Source: Thinopyrum elongatum (taxonomy: Eukaryota > Streptophyta > Magnoliopsida > Poales > Poaceae). From it: a stretch of 64,000 bases of DNA. Each line of letters starts with the position of its first letter. Positions within the stretch are counted from its first letter, which is position 1. The stretch is from positions 70,692,663 through 70,756,662 of the forward strand of contig CM022297.1 of assembly GCA_011799875.1 (NCBI GenBank), written 5' to 3'. The notes below the pieces were generated by a model, which searched no databases, had not been told where the DNA came from, and saw only the letters and a program-made list of their open reading frames with translations. A program made the translations under genes and the position numbers. Shown in pieces: positions 48,320 through 61,510 of the stretch.

Positions 48320-49250
48320 GCGCCCGCTGCAGCCCTTTGTTGGGCCGGCCCGTCAAGGCAAAGCGCAGCAAACAAAACTCGCCAGAAAAACAAAAAAGGT
48401 GGCTTCCTCCAGGAATCGAACTTGCATCGACACATCCTTGTTCTAGCTTAGCTGACCACCACACACATTGAACACCTTTGATTTTAAGAGCGCTAACGGT
48501 GTAAGGACTAGTATAGTCACGCTATTTATTTATCACTTAGAATTTTTATTTATTTTAATAAATCATGAATTTAAAAATGTTCATCAATTTTGAGAAAAAG
48601 TTCATAAACTTAAAAAGGTTCATCAAATTTGAGAAATAGTCATCATTTGTGAAGAAAATTTCACAGACTTAAAGAAGTTCACCGATTTTGGAAAAACTTT
48701 ATAAAAAGTTTAAAAAGTTCATCGGTTTTGAAAGAATTTCATCGATTTTGGCAAAAAGTTCATCGACTTTGAAACAAAGGTTCATCGAGTTTGAAAAATA
48801 GTTCATCGTTTTTGAAAAAAATTCACAAATTTGAAGGAAAAAATTCATCAATCTTGAAAAAAGTTCATCGGGTTTGGAAAAAGTTAACCGAATTTGGAAA
48901 AAATTCATCAAAAATTGAAATTTTTTTATCAAATTTGAAAAAAGTTCATAAATTTTTAAAAATTATGGATGGATTTGAAAAAAAACATCAAACGAGGAAG
49001 AAGGAAAAATAAAAAGAAAACAGAAAAAAGGAAAAGGAAAAATAGAAAAAAAGAAAGAAACGATGATAAAGCAAAAAAAAGATGGAACTTAGCACGTCAA
49101 ATTCCCGTGGCGGGGTGGTTACCACAGTTTGCAATGAACCAGGACATCCTCGGTTTGATTCCCAGCTCATGTGGAATTTTTGTGCTTTGAAAGCACGCAG
49201 GCGAATGAAACGGGTCGAGCCCAGTTAACGCGGCTGCAGGTGCCGGTTTG
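48320..49250. mobile_element. Non-autonomous TIR element (copy C)
   Basis: Left arm 48320-48520, degenerate GTTCATC repeat about 48575-48970, a purine-rich A/G stretch about 48975-49085, right arm about 49080-49245. Each arm carries a pol III B-box-like motif on its inward strand (AGTTCGATTCC in the left arm, GGTTTGATTCC in the right). No transposase frame. Superfamily unresolved. Confidence 0.5.
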
Positions 49251-49548
49251 CACAAACAGTAATAACCGGCGCCTGGAGCGCCAAATAGAGTTTGCCCAAA
49301 AAAGACCGGTTTGTCTCCAAAAAAACAATGAGAGAACACAAGATTTTGCAGCTTGACACCCCTCCATTTTTTTGCAGCCTAATTGCTAAGATTCCTCGTG
49401 TGAAACTTGGATTTGCTTCGTTTTAAACCACACAAAATGTGATTCAAAAATCAGACTAGTTTAAACTATTTTGTGTATGATAGAAATAAAATTCTGAAAC
49501 TCATATTACTTGATCCCGACTGAGTTTGTTACGATAGCGAAAAAAAAC

Positions 49549-50943
49549 AATTCCCCCATCCCCTCCCGCATCGCACCCATGTGCGACGGGGAGGGCAACC
49601 CCTACCCACTTCGCCGGGACCCACCTTCACCCGTCCTCTCCTTTCCTCCCTCGCCGGCACCGGAGGGGGGAGAGGGTCCGTTGGTATCCTCACATGGCAG
49701 TATCGGCGCGGACCAGTGATGAGGTTGGTGGGATGCGATGTTGGTGGCGGGGGCAACGACAGCGTGACGGTCGTGCGACGGGCAACGTGGAGGTGGTGCG
49801 TGCCTAGCAAGATGGTGACGGCGAGGGTAACATGCTACGGTGGCGTTCAGCCAGATCTGGCCCGACGGGTGGCGCAGGCGAAAGGTTGTTGCCTTGCCTT
49901 CCGACGGTGGTGTTCCTTGGGCCCGCGCTCAGGCGGCTGATCTAGGCTGAATCGGGTCGCGGAGGGCCTGTGGTGGCAATGGTGGCGCGACGATCGTGGT
50001 TCTGCATGTGGTGCAAGGTGGCGGTGGCGACTTCCCTTCTCATGGGTCCGAGCTGGCGGTGCGTAGGGAAGGGTGAGTGTTGCTGATGCCTACTGCACAC
50101 GCGATGGTGGTGGCTCTGACCTAGGGCTCGTGATTGGGCGGGCCCGATCTGGGCCTGAGGTGTGTTTTGGAAGAAGGGGCACACCTCAAACCCCCATTGT
50201 CGCCCTGGCACTTATGTTCGTAAACCCCAGTAAGCATGTGATGATCAACAGAGACGTAGTACCTACAATCAGGAGAAGCTCATTGATAGGAAGAGAAGAT
50301 CAAAACCGATTTGTATGTCTAAAGGTGATGGAGATTGGAGAGACAATCATTATGTGTTCATTGGCAAGAAAAGGTAGCAAGTATTACCGGTCTTTGACCG
50401 CATCGAGGACCCCAATACTTCTTCGAAGGACTCAGGAGGCCGGGCTGCTAGGACCAATGATAATCTTGGCCTGGAGTTGTCGAGGATTAGGGTTGGACTC
50501 GATAGTGGGCGAGCTTTGGGAACTGATACAACCATACAACCCAACAATGGTTTTTCTGAGTGAAACAAAAAAGAAGTCAAGGACGATGGTGAAGGTAAAG
50601 TGGAGCCTTAGTTTCATGCAAGGAGTGGCCATGGAATGTGTAGGTAGGAGTGGTGGATTAGCTCTTTAGTTTAGGGACAAAGTCTAGGTGTCTATGAGGC
50701 CATGGTGCTAGTATTATATCGATGCAACTATTTTTTGGGGGGCAAACCCTATTGTTTCACTCGAATCTACCGTGAGCCTCGAAATAAGCTTAGACAGAGA
50801 ACTTGTGATGTTATTTTTTATTTAAGGGGTCAAGATAATATACCATGGCTTTGTGCAGGTGATTTCACTAAAGTTTTGTTCCGGACAGAGCAAATTAGGG
50901 GGAATCCAAGAAGCTTCCTACATATGGAGGATTTGTTCGAAAA
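49549..50943 (+). mobile_element. LINE, 5' part, interrupted by copia (copy C)
   Basis: GC-rich leader (about 49549-50230) rich in GGTGGCGG-type motifs, then the ORF2 endonuclease fragment. The frame 50073-50669 (198 codons) fuses leader sequence to the start of ORF2 and is not expected to be a natural protein upstream of 50457. The LINE is cut at 50943/50944 by the copia LTR. Confidence 0.6.
50457..50943 (+). pseudogene. LINE ORF2 endonuclease fragment (copy C)
   Basis: Best copy of the domain. From the ATG at 50457: MIILAWSCRGLG, then MVFLSETKKKSR, then GRSGGLAL before a TAG at about 50667. In the frame starting at 50702, IPWLCAGDFTKVLF and RTEQIRGNPRSFLHMEDLFENVVEN continue the endonuclease, with REPRNKLRQR before it. 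Order and spacing fit the endonuclease of plant L1-type LINEs: the glutamate motif SETK is present, and the GDFN-type motif has Thr for Asn. A frameshift around 50667-50700 and the copia insertion at 50944 kill it; the reverse transcriptase is beyond the insertion and absent. Confidence 0.7.
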
Positions 50944-52762
50944 TGTAGTAGAAAACAAAAAAATCGCCCTGCGAACACCCAGGAATAATATGAAGATGCA
51001 TATCGGGTTTGATCAACGATCGTTACCGACACCAGAGTGCAGCGGAAGTAGATGAGTCGGTGTAGATCGTACTTGGAGTCCCTCGAACGTCGATGAAGAT
51101 CCGCGAACTGCCCTCGAATGATCCCTCAAATGGAAGACCAAAAGCACAGCCTCTCTACTTGGTTGCAAGCGTAGGACCTTCACGATCCGGCAGCACTTCG
51201 CCGTCCAGAGCTAATCATCATCAAAGAATTAGAGGGAGGAGATTAGAACCACATAGGGCTTCTAATTATGAGGACTAGGGGTGGCTAGGGCTAGCTCTAA
51301 TTAGTCAACTAGGACCAACTAGAAATAGAACTAGATCAACTAGAGGAGGCTCAAAAACTTGTATATCAAAAGGGTGGAAATCCGCTAGTATATATATATA
51401 TAGGTTTGAGGGGAGAGGAAGGGCTGCCACCAAGGAGGAAGGATTCCTCCTTGGTGCGTTGGCCTAAGGGGGGAAGGAGGAATCCCCCCACCCCACCCCA
51501 ATTCGGCCTCCCTCAAGAGGGAAAGGGGCGCCTCCCCTATTGGGCCTTGGTGGCCCAATTCCTTCTCCACCACTTGGCCTTTTTAGGCCCGTTGATATTA
51601 AATTAAATAAATAAATGTTCTAAATACCTCTAGACCATTATATATATAATTTAACATCCCCAAAAACATTTTCCACTTATATATAATTTATTGGTAATAC
51701 CGGGTATTACCCGATACTCACTGAAACCCTTCCGGTGACCCCAAAACGCTTCCGGATCCTCTCGGAACTATTCCGAATATTCATGAAACAATTCCACAAA
51801 TATATTCTCATGACTCCCATCCCACCAAAACTCAGCAGATCATGATTGCCTTAAGCTTGTGACCCCGTAGGTTCGGTAACCCATAGACATGAACGGAATT
51901 GTTCGTTCAATGACCGACAGCAGGACCGTGGACGTCCGTATCGGTCCCTATGAGCACACGAATGATATTAGAGTTAACCTTTGGTTATCATGTGATGTTC
52001 CCTTTGCTTCGCGATACTTCACAAAACCCGGTATGCATCGGTATCCTTCCGAGTCATCACTATGCTCGTTATACTGAAATCCTCATTACCGGTTTTGCTC
52101 TTCTCTCTCTTTATTGTGTTCTGGCATCCCCGTGACGAAGTCACGTGTGTATGGCCAGACGATGATTGATGCTGTCACACCGAGAGGGCCCTAAGAATAT
52201 CTCTCCATCGCCGGAGGAGCAAACCCTACTCTCGAGCTATCCGGCTACTTATCAAACTTTCTGATGAACCTGTAAGTTGTCGTTACGATCACCGTGCTAC
52301 ATGTGACGTTTGAGCAACCACAAAGCCCATCGTACGTAAGAAGTGACCGCGATTCTCTCATGGTCTAAGGAGAAAAATCACACGTTAACACTTTGTGTTA
52401 TTACAATTGAATACAGACGATATTAATACAATTCACAACAAACAAGTTCGGGTCGATTCAATATGACCGTTCTTCCAATGCCATAATCTCAAAGTTTTTT
52501 TAGGACTATCGTTTAACACTTTAAACGATATCCTAAGATCCAAAAAACATGATCACCAACAACACTTGAGCTAGTCCGAGAGGCAAGACTAGGAACCTTT
52601 TATATAACAGTTTATTATTCCAGACGTGCATATGAGTTTTCCACTGAATCACATATTCTAGGATCATAGCAGCTATAGCATGAAATATAAACTCTATAAT
52701 TATGAATACAGAAATATAATAGTACAAATATTATTGCCTCTAGCTAGGGCACATTTCCAACA
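50944..52762 (-). mobile_element. WIS/Angela/BARE-type copia 3' LTR (copy C)
   Basis: 1819 bp. The minus strand begins TGTTGGAAATGTGCCC and ends TTCTACTACA. TATA-rich promoter at 51389-51403, hairpin at 51429-51455. Outside its 5' edge, GTGAGTGGGACAC (52763-52775, minus) is the polypurine tract. The left flank, GAAAA of the LINE, is the candidate target-site copy. Confidence 0.85.
51389..51403 (-). promoter_or_regulatory. TATA region of copia LTR
   Basis: The minus strand reads CTATATATATATATA, placed mid-LTR as expected for the U3/R boundary of this copia group. Interrupted in copy A (about 3712-3725) and copy B by base changes. Confidence 0.55.
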
Positions 52763-55700
52763 GTGTCCCACTCACACTAGATTCAATAATCTAATTAGCA
52801 CTTTTAACTTTTACACCAATGGCAATCCGGTGTCAGTCCATGCTATGCTTGTGGTATTGACTTCGACTTATCGAATCTGACAACTTCAGATCCATGTGTA
52901 TCATTTGCATTTCAATGTATCCATCATGCTTTCACATGAATTCATAATTTATGTGAAACAAGCTTAGTATATATTGAATCACTGGCAAGACCTTTGATTC
53001 CTTAGATTGAGCCATAGAACCACTATATGAGAACAGTGTTCTATTTGCACAATCATCTAGAAACCATACTAAGTTCATAAATGAACCTGTGGTTCAGCAC
53101 CCTCTATTGTTGCTTCTACAGAGACAATATACTCAGCCTTCTGCCATAGAATTCACCACAGTAACTTTCTTGGACCAATTCCAACTTACTGTGCCACCAT
53201 AAATCATTTAATTGAAATCAAAATTTGCTTGGAGCACCAATTGAAGATTTTTGTCGGTCTACTACTTACATCAAGCATGTATTGATGTAAACTCCTTACA
53301 CCAATCTCTTCATTTTCTCTGTATGCAAGAAACATGTCGTCAGTTCTCAATGACATTTTAACTGTTGTCCTGTGATAAAAAAAATTGACCTTTCTGGTAA
53401 CTTTACTCACAACCTACTTGGAGTACTGGACTTATCTGGTTATTTACATACCATGGACTTAACACAAGTGTGATTGAAATCATGTATTTCACTCATCAAT
53501 ATTCAATATAGCGATTCTTGCTAAGAACTCCTTCCATGTGACCTTGACAAGAAAACTCTTTTTGAAATTTTTCATACTAAACTGCTTTAGTATTTTACCA
53601 ATATGTATTTTGGTTAAGCCCGATTAGACACTACTATCTCCATAGATTATTATGTCTAAGACAAGGACTATATTGCCTAAGTACTTTACTAAAAAAACTA
53701 TTTTCAATAAAGTCTTAATCTATGTCAAGAAATTTATATAATTTCCAATCAATAATATGTCATGCACACACAGTGTTTAGAATATTATTATGCTCCCACT
53801 TACTTTTCTTGTAAATACATGCATCTTTGTTTCTATCAATGAAATCATATTATTTGATCAATTCATCAAAATAAAGATTCCAACTCCACTATGCTTGCTT
53901 AAGATAATTACTGGATCTCTTGAAGTTTGCACACTTAGTAGCATCCTCTGGATCTAGAAAATTACCTTGGATTGTATCAAGTATACAACCTTGATTCTAT
54001 TTCCATCTCATGGGAATCATTTTAACATCCATCTGTTATACCTCATAGCTAAAATATTTAGTAATTGCTAGTTTAATCTGAACTGACTTTAAGTATTATT
54101 ATGATGAGATAATCTTGTCATCATCAACTCCTTGATCTTGTCATAAACTATTTGCAACAAGTCAAGCATTATAAAACTTGTTTTATCTTTGTAAATTTAT
54201 AGATCCATCACTACACTTAGACTTTAAGTCTTTCAGAGGGTCTATCAAGTTCTAAACTTGAATTATGTGTATAGATACCATCTTAGATTATTTGGGGTAT
54301 AGCCACTTCCAGAGTCAGGGCCCATCAACACTTCTTTGTGTATTATAGGTTCATAGTTTGTTTTCAACAATATTTCGTCTGCATACCTTGAAGGTCTGTA
54401 CAAATTTTCCAACCTATATAGTTCAACTGCATGTTCGATCGAAGACTCTATATCCGGTGTAGAGACTTCTGTATCAGTCATGGTAAGAAAATTTAAAACC
54501 ACTTCTAGCGTTTCTTTTCTTTGACTTGATCATGAAGATTCTGTAATCTCGTCGAATTGCACTGTCCTCCCACTCGCTCTTTTGCAGAAAACATTTTCTT
54601 CAAAATTTCTGCACTCTGTGACAAAACACTTTTCCTCGGCATAGTGATAGAGGAATACCCAACCATTTGGGATAACCTACAAAGTAAATTTGATGGAGCT
54701 CTTTTCAATGTAAAAGCCATAGTCTCTAAAGCATCACATTAAAAGTATATTGGCGGAACTATCAGTGTCATCTCTAATCTCACCATGTCATACATAGCTT
54801 AATTACATCTACTCAACACACTCTACTCTTAGTAGTGTTTCTAGGAGGTGCAAGCTATAATTTTTTATAGCTCATCAGACATTCGCTAAATTTTTAACTC
54901 AAATATTCTTTTATGCAATCCAATTGTAGAAACATAATTTTTCTTGTTACAATAATTTCTACTTCATTCTGAAAATCTTTTTGAAACATTTCAAAAGATC
55001 CAGATTTATATCTCAATATAAATATCTACTTGAGTCATCCTTGAAGATAGATAAATCCACTGCTTGCAACAACACTTATTGGACTGCATACATCAATATG
55101 CATATTTCCAATTATTTTTGTTACTCATTCTTTATGGCCTATGAACGGTATTTTAGTTTACTTCACTATTTGGATGAAAGTTGCAAGTGTCAGATGATTC
55201 ATAATCATATGACTCCAAAAATCCATCACTATGGAATTTCTCCATGCGGGTTTCTCCAATGTGACTAAATGCAGTGCCACACACATATGTGGTATTTTTA
55301 GTCTTGCAACATTTAGCATCAGTTTTATGATGTTCAATCCTTATCATCAATATTCATAATTTACATCCTATTCACAATAGGAGTATGACCCTTTTGTTCA
55401 TTACATCGAACAACTATTGTTCTCTTATGAACAAACTCCTTGCAACTTCTATGCAATGGGCTAGAGTGTAAAAACTCTAAAATTAATTATGACAATAAAT
55501 TCAGAGATAATACATTGATGAAAAAGTACCATAACTTTTACAAAATTTTCAACACATATTTAACCTCATTAATTTTTTGGTCATTAGGCCGTAGTAATTT
55601 TTGCATCGATTCGCAACAACATGCAATCAAGTCGGTATCCTTTGTGATCAACTTTTAACCACAATTCCTGAAGAATTTAGTGTATAACAATTTAATTACA

Positions 55701-57717
55701 ATTCTCAAGAATCACACTTTACTTGACCGACTTTCTCTATATCATATAACTTGTATGACATTCATACCTGAGCTGGATATTCCAGTCTTCTTTTCCTTTC
55801 GCCTCTAAACTTTTTATAGTTTTACTTTCAATATTTCTCTCACTCAAAAGAAGAATCATCTAACCTTTTAAGAGTGGCATGAGCCCTGAACTTCCCTAGG
55901 CATGTAAGTCTCATTACATCCTTAGGTTTTGTTCTTTCTCTTTAAGTTCTCGCCATCAACTCATGACTGGCGTTCTTCCAAATCTTACGCATTTCAGTCT
56001 TAAACATAGTTGAACACTTCATTAGATCTAGCAAACAAAACACTTCCTTAGATATCACATATCTTTTAATCTTTGTCTGTTTCTGAAAATTTCAGTTCCA
56101 AGAATATCACATGACTATCCCAAACATTTTGAAGTTTGGTTTTCTCGGAAGCAAGCATATCGTAATGCAATTCTAACTTTTGGATTGATGGACGTGAGTA
56201 TTGTCATCCATAGCATTAGCAAGAGAGTATTGCAAGCATGCATTAGGACAATTTCCTTCTTGGAACTTTTAGAGGACGATCCTCTCAATCATAAAGATTC
56301 AACCAAATAAACACAGCTAATCAATAACAACAAAGGTGGAATTGTGAGCCATAATTCTACAACTATAATGCAAGCTACACATAGACGTTGCTCATAATCA
56401 ATTTGCAATAGTGATTAAACTAAATTACTACATAATTGTGCTCCCACTCAAATCAATATCTCTCATAATTGACTTTAAGTGATCCAAGATCCAAAACTAG
56501 TTCTTAGCCATTGATGTGGACATCACTGATGACGAGAATTTTGACCAGTGAGCAAACTTTTGCCTATCATATCTCCATATGACTCTTGTTCATCTTTCGA
56601 TGCTTCGTGCTCCGAGCTCAGAAAGATTCTGCTAGAACTTCAAGACAACTGAGTGCTATCTGCATACATGGTCTGACCATCCCCGTCTTACACCTCATGT
56701 CCCGTTTGTACTCATGTGGACATGACGCACTCCGGAATGCTACATGTTATAGATGTTTGCAACACTAGGAAGAGCACCTTTTAACTTCATATTTACTATG
56801 AGAGATCACCCTAATAATTGACTACTGCGCAATCAAAGGGTGCAAACAACAAAGGGATAAACATCTCGGGCAATTCATAATAGCATGATATGGTATAGCC
56901 CTGGGCGCCGGGAGTTCTCCATGATCATGTTCAATCTCTAGTTGAAGTGACGTGAGGGCCAATATTTCATTGTCGTGGCAACAGTTTCAAAAACTGTTGT
57001 CATGGTGGCCATTTCAGAAAACGTTGTTATGGCACCAAAACCTAAAATTCCACCATGGCATGAAATTATAGCTCCTCGTCCCGCGCCTGGTACACCTTCT
57101 CCTCGTCGGGGGTCCTCCGTGTACGTCTTGCCACTGTCACCTATAACCTATCTCTATGGTATTTACATTAAGGTGGCAATCTCGTGGCTCCAGCCATCAT
57201 GTTGTGACGCGCAGGCCACTTAATATTACAACATATAATCATCTCATACAGAAACTCATTATCCTGATGAAGGCTATAGCACATCATATGCAAACCCTGC
57301 AAAACCAAGTTAGACGTCCTCTAATCGGTTTGGCAAATTTTAATTACGTGGCTTTTAGGGTTTCCGGATAAACCTAGCTACCTACGTGCACACCATAAAG
57401 TGATAATCCTTGTTGCTAGATTAACTTTCAGGGTGTCTGAAAGAAGAGACTTAATTAAAAATCTTGTTCCCCCACACTAAACTTCGTATAAGACGTGTGA
57501 CCCCTAGAAGATTATCCATCTTCATCACCCTCTTGTGTACGCGACAGTTCACTATTCTTGACTGTGGTGAAGCCCAAAGAACTGTTAATAGATCGTCGAC
57601 AGCCAGAGCCGAGCGATTGCCAGAACCTTGTGAAAAGCGACACCACACCGTCAATGAACTAAACCGAAGCAACACTCGAGGGAAGCATAGCAAGAACATC
57701 ACCCTCACAATCACATG
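52763..57717 (-). pseudogene. Decayed copia gag-pol interior (copy C)
   Basis: Clearest copy. Reading the minus strand toward lower coordinates: gag C-terminal part about 55880-56300 (MRKIWKNASHELMART); integrase about 54480-55080, with FKDDSSRYLY, FQNEVEIIVTRK, APPRNTTKS, MAFTLKRAPSN and FCKRASGRTVQFDE segments; hinge 54263-54480; reverse transcriptase about 53330-54230 (KILKQFSMK; DDMFLAYRENEE); RNase H about 53090-53260 (AEYIVSVEAT). One integrase catalytic Asp position is recognisable, but many residues and frames are lost, with dozens of stops. The 5' end of the copia, including its 5' LTR, is missing because gypsy X is inserted at 57718. About 56300-57717 shows nothing I can name. Confidence 0.8.
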
Positions 57718-60700
57718 TGTGACACCCCCAATTCAATCATACACGAAAATGTGTACGATCGAGATCAGGGACTCACGGGAAGATATCACAACAGAACTCT
57801 AGACACAAATTAAAATAATACAAGCTTTATATTACAATCCAGAGGGCTCGAATACATAGCTCGATACACAAGAGTCAGTGGAAGCAACAATATCTGAGAG
57901 CAGACATAAGTTAAACAAGACTGCCTTAAGAAGGCAAACACGGAAGCAACAACGATCGAAGAGGCAAGGCCTCCTGCCTGGGACCTCCTAACTACTCCTG
58001 GTCGTCGGCGGTCTCCACGTACCAGTAGGCTCCGTCGGGGTAGTAGCAGACATTGGTGGTGGCATCTGGCTCCTGGGATCCACCATCTGGTCACATCAAC
58101 CGGAAAGAAGGAAGAAGAAGGGGGAAAAGGGGTAGCAAAGCAACCATGAGTACTCATCCAAAGTACTCACAAGCATCAGATCTATACTAAGTATGCATTG
58201 GTATCAAATGGAAGGGCTGTATCTGTGGACTATACTGCAGAATGCCAGAGGAGAAAGGAAAGCCTAGCCTATCGAAGACTAGCATCTTCAAGCATCTCCA
58301 AGTGTCTTGCAGCATTCAGAAGAGTACATAATAGCAGTTTATATGTAACAAGCATGTTGTAGTATTAACGCCCAGAGATCCTTCCTCGACTCCCTGCGAG
58401 AAAGCAATCCCGGAGCCACATATCCATCTCATGTCTCAAGTATCCATTTCTAGTTATAATAGATCAGGATATAAGTCTGAATGTCCGTTACCGAGGACAC
58501 GGCTATTCGAATAGATAATCTTACCTGCAGGGGTGCACCATGTTTTCCAACATGCTTGATTACTCTGGCCGGACACACCCTACTGGGTCAATGCCTGATC
58601 TCGGAAGATCAACACGTCGCAGCCCTACCTAGGCTCAGCAGAGAGGTCCCCGCCGGTCTACATCCTAAGCACTCCGGGGTCTTGGGCCCATCGCTCGTTG
58701 CACTCCAGGTCGTTGCGTGCAGGGCGATATAGGCCACCACCTCTAGGGCGCCGACCAGGCCGTGCCGCAATGCTGAATTGGACGTCTGACAAAGCTTCGG
58801 CTGATACTACGACGTCGAGTGCCCATAACTGTTCCCGCGTGGTGGTTGGTGCGTAAAGGCTAGTGGCCAACTCAGATCAAATACCCAAATCCTTAGTGTG
58901 TTAGGAGCTCGCGGAGATGGGCAAAGACTCACGATCCTATGACCCCGTCACCCCGTCTCGAGGAAATACGGCAAGGGCTAGCCCAGCCCACTTGAGGGCG
59001 GCCTGCCTGCCCGGTCGCGCCTCGTAATTATCTTGCGGGTGCTCTCCGGGCCCGCCCGACTTTCACATCAACTCACGGGTACCCCTCAGGGCCGACCCGA
59101 CTTTAACAATGGTCTCAAGTAAAGTCCAGGTAACCGTGTGTCCATAACATCAAGAGGAATCCGAGGAATCACCCTCGATGGAATCCACCTGATGTAATCG
59201 TCAAGGCGTAATAGGAGGAATCACCCTTGAGGTTCACACTTGAGGTGTTGCACGACAGAGTCGTATCGGGAGTGGTGAAAGAGGAATCACCCTCGATAAC
59301 CACGACCGAATGGCTACACTACAGAGTTATCATCAGGAGTGCGTTACGAGGTATCACCCTCGGCACTCGATAGTAGCTCTGCAGAGTCGCACAACTAAAG
59401 GGGGTGTGCGATGATGTGTCGATCTCTGGTTGTCGATCATGTTAATCGAGTCATCGGTCATCAAGCCAAGGCAACTTGGACAAGGTGAGGGGTCACTGGT
59501 GGATCACTATCCAACCTATACTAAGCAGTTTAGGATAAGCAGTACGGTACAATAGCAGGTTACAAAAGCAGGCTATGCATAAGATAGGAGCAACCAATTA
59601 CAGTACCAAAATCTAATGCAAGCATAAGAGAGAAGGAACTGGGCAATATCGGAATGATCAAGGGGGGTTTGCATGCCTGGAAGCTCTGCTGAAAGGGAAG
59701 AAGTTTCTTCGTCGATGTAGTCGATCACAGAGGCATCGACAGCAGTCTCGGGGTCTACCAGAGAGAAGAGGGGGAAGAAATAATAAATACAGAGCAAACA
59801 AGGGCAATACTAAGCATGACAAAACCAAAGCAGCAATAGGGGGTGTTCTAACGCAGAGTTAGGTAATACTGGCGAAGGGGGGAAACAACCGGAAAAGTAT
59901 TCCCAGTGATAGGTATTTTCAGACAGATGAAACAGAGGGGAAAGTTGCATGTTCGCTATGCTAGGGACATGTGGCAGACGAATGGACTGCGTATTCGGAT
60001 TCGTCATATTTTTCTGAGCAACTTTCATGTACAAAGTATTTTCATCTGAGGTACGGTTAGTTTTCTATGAATTATTAAAGTTTTAGCAATTTCTAAAATT
60101 ATTATTAAATCTAAAATGGGGTTATTGCATCAGCATGACATCGTCATGACATCAGCAGTCAACTGAGTTGACTAGAGTCAACCTTGACGTGTGGGGCCGT
60201 TCTGTCATAGACTAAAAACTAATTAACAGTTTTAATTAACTATTGAAGTTAATTAGGTAAACTAAACAGAGTTAATTTAGTTAATTAATTAATTGATTTT
60301 ATTTATTAATTTTATTATTTCTACATTCAACAGGGGCATGGGGCCCATATGTCACAGACCCAAGGGGGCCTAACGGGCGCTGGCGTTAGCGGGGCAGCGG
60401 GCGAAGGGGTTACGGGCACCACCCGATCGGGCACGGGCGAGGCCGTAGAGCCGGGGCTCGCCGGAGCGCGGCCACGGCGAGCAAGGCGGCAGAGGTGAAC
60501 GAGCGGGCGGGGGCGCGCGGTCCGGGGCAGTGGCCGGAGCAGGATGGGCGCATGGGGGCGGGGCGCGGCCCTGGACGTCAGCAGGCGCCGGTGGGCGCGC
60601 GGGGAACGGGGGGGGGGGCGGTGCCGGTGGCACCAGGCGGCCTCGGCGATGCGAGTGGGGACGGCGGGCACAACCGCCGCGGGCGGCTACGCGAGGCAAT

Positions 60701-61475
60701 GCAGATGCGCACGTGGGCGCGGTGAGCAGCGGGCAATGGCCACGGGAGCACGGGCTGGGGAGCCCTGGGGCGCGCACGGGGCGGCCTGGTGCGTGTTGCA
60801 TGGACGCGACCATGGCATGGAGCGCGGCGATCGGGACGGGGAGAGAGAGGAAGGTGCCGAGCACGGCAGGGGTCGATGGGGCGGAGGCGTGGACGCTGGT
60901 AGCGGCGCGTACGCGGGCGACGGCGTTCAAAGGCGGAGGCCATGACGGAGAGCGAGCGAGTCAACGGGAGAAGGGGGAGACGGGGAGCATACCCCCAATG
61001 CAGGGGTTCAGGGCGGCGAGGCTCGTGGTGGCGGCTTGGGGGAGAGGCGGGGAGGCGTCCGACGAAGAGGTCCGGCGAGGGGCGATGACTCCGGGCGGCG
61101 GTGGCGTCGGGGCCGAGGGATCGGGGCTCGCTGTCTCGATCCAGACGGGGGGGAAACAAGAGAGACGTGGGGGAGCGAGTGGGGGAGTGGGGAATCGAGG
61201 GGCTAGGGTTCCGGTCGTGGGGGATAAGGGGAGGAGAGGTGGGCTGGCCTGGTGGGCGGCCGGTTGGGCTGAGGCCCAGTTGGGCCACGGCCCAGGGGTT
61301 TGCCCCTTTTATTTTATTTTTCTTTTTCTTTTTCTATTTAAACTTTTGCCGTTTGACTTAATTTTGAATTTTGAATTTGAACATGATTGAATCATCGCAA
61401 GGTTAACAACAGTAATCACGGTGACGTGGCATCTTTAGCATAGGATTACTATAGCATAATTATCCGGGCGGTACA
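57718..61475 (-). mobile_element. Gypsy X 3' LTR (copy C)
   Basis: 3758 bp, plus strand TGTGACACCCCC..GGCGGTACA. Polypurine tract and pol adjoin at the right, so this is the 3' LTR. It shares many blocks with the Y LTR: the start, the ATATCTGAG-CAGACATAAGTTAAACA block, the AT-rich TTAATTAATT zone and the CATCAGCATGACATC block. It has four 18-bp imperfect repeats (59163-59365), a G-run at 60608-60618, and a GC-rich zone about 60370-61290 whose long open frames (such as the 286-codon frame 60530-61390) are low-complexity chance frames. Confidence 0.85.
59163..59365. repeat. Four spaced repeats in gypsy X LTR
   Basis: GAGGAATCACCCTCGATG at 59163-59180 recurs with small changes at 59215-59232, 59281-59298 and 59348-59365, spaced 52-67 bases apart. 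Also present in copies A and B. Possibly protein-binding sites; no function known to me. Confidence 0.7.
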
Positions 61476-61476
61476 A

Positions 61477-61489
61477 TTCTCCTCCACTA
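61477..61489 (-). other. Polypurine tract of gypsy X
   Basis: The minus strand reads TAGTGGAGGAGAA just before the 3' LTR. It is followed upstream in element orientation by the imperfect inverted repeat AAATCT/AGATTT (61494-61512), which overlaps the pol stop codon. Confidence 0.7.
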
Positions 61490-61510
61490 CAAGAAATCTC
61501 GTCCCCAGAT

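Noticed and set aside
48395..48480. tRNA gene on the minus strand
   Set aside because: Has a B-box-like GTTCGATTCC, but I cannot build a full cloverleaf with matching acceptor stem, and it is part of a repeated TIR arm.
50073..50669. 198-codon plus-strand frame as a complete gene
   Set aside because: Only the part from 50457 matches a LINE endonuclease; the rest is LINE leader sequence that happens to stay open, and it is broken in copy A.
60530..61390. 286-codon plus-strand open frame, the longest in the window
   Set aside because: Lies inside the GC-rich zone of gypsy X LTR, is low in complexity (Gly/Arg/Ala), overlaps equally long frames on the other strand, and is broken in copies A and B.
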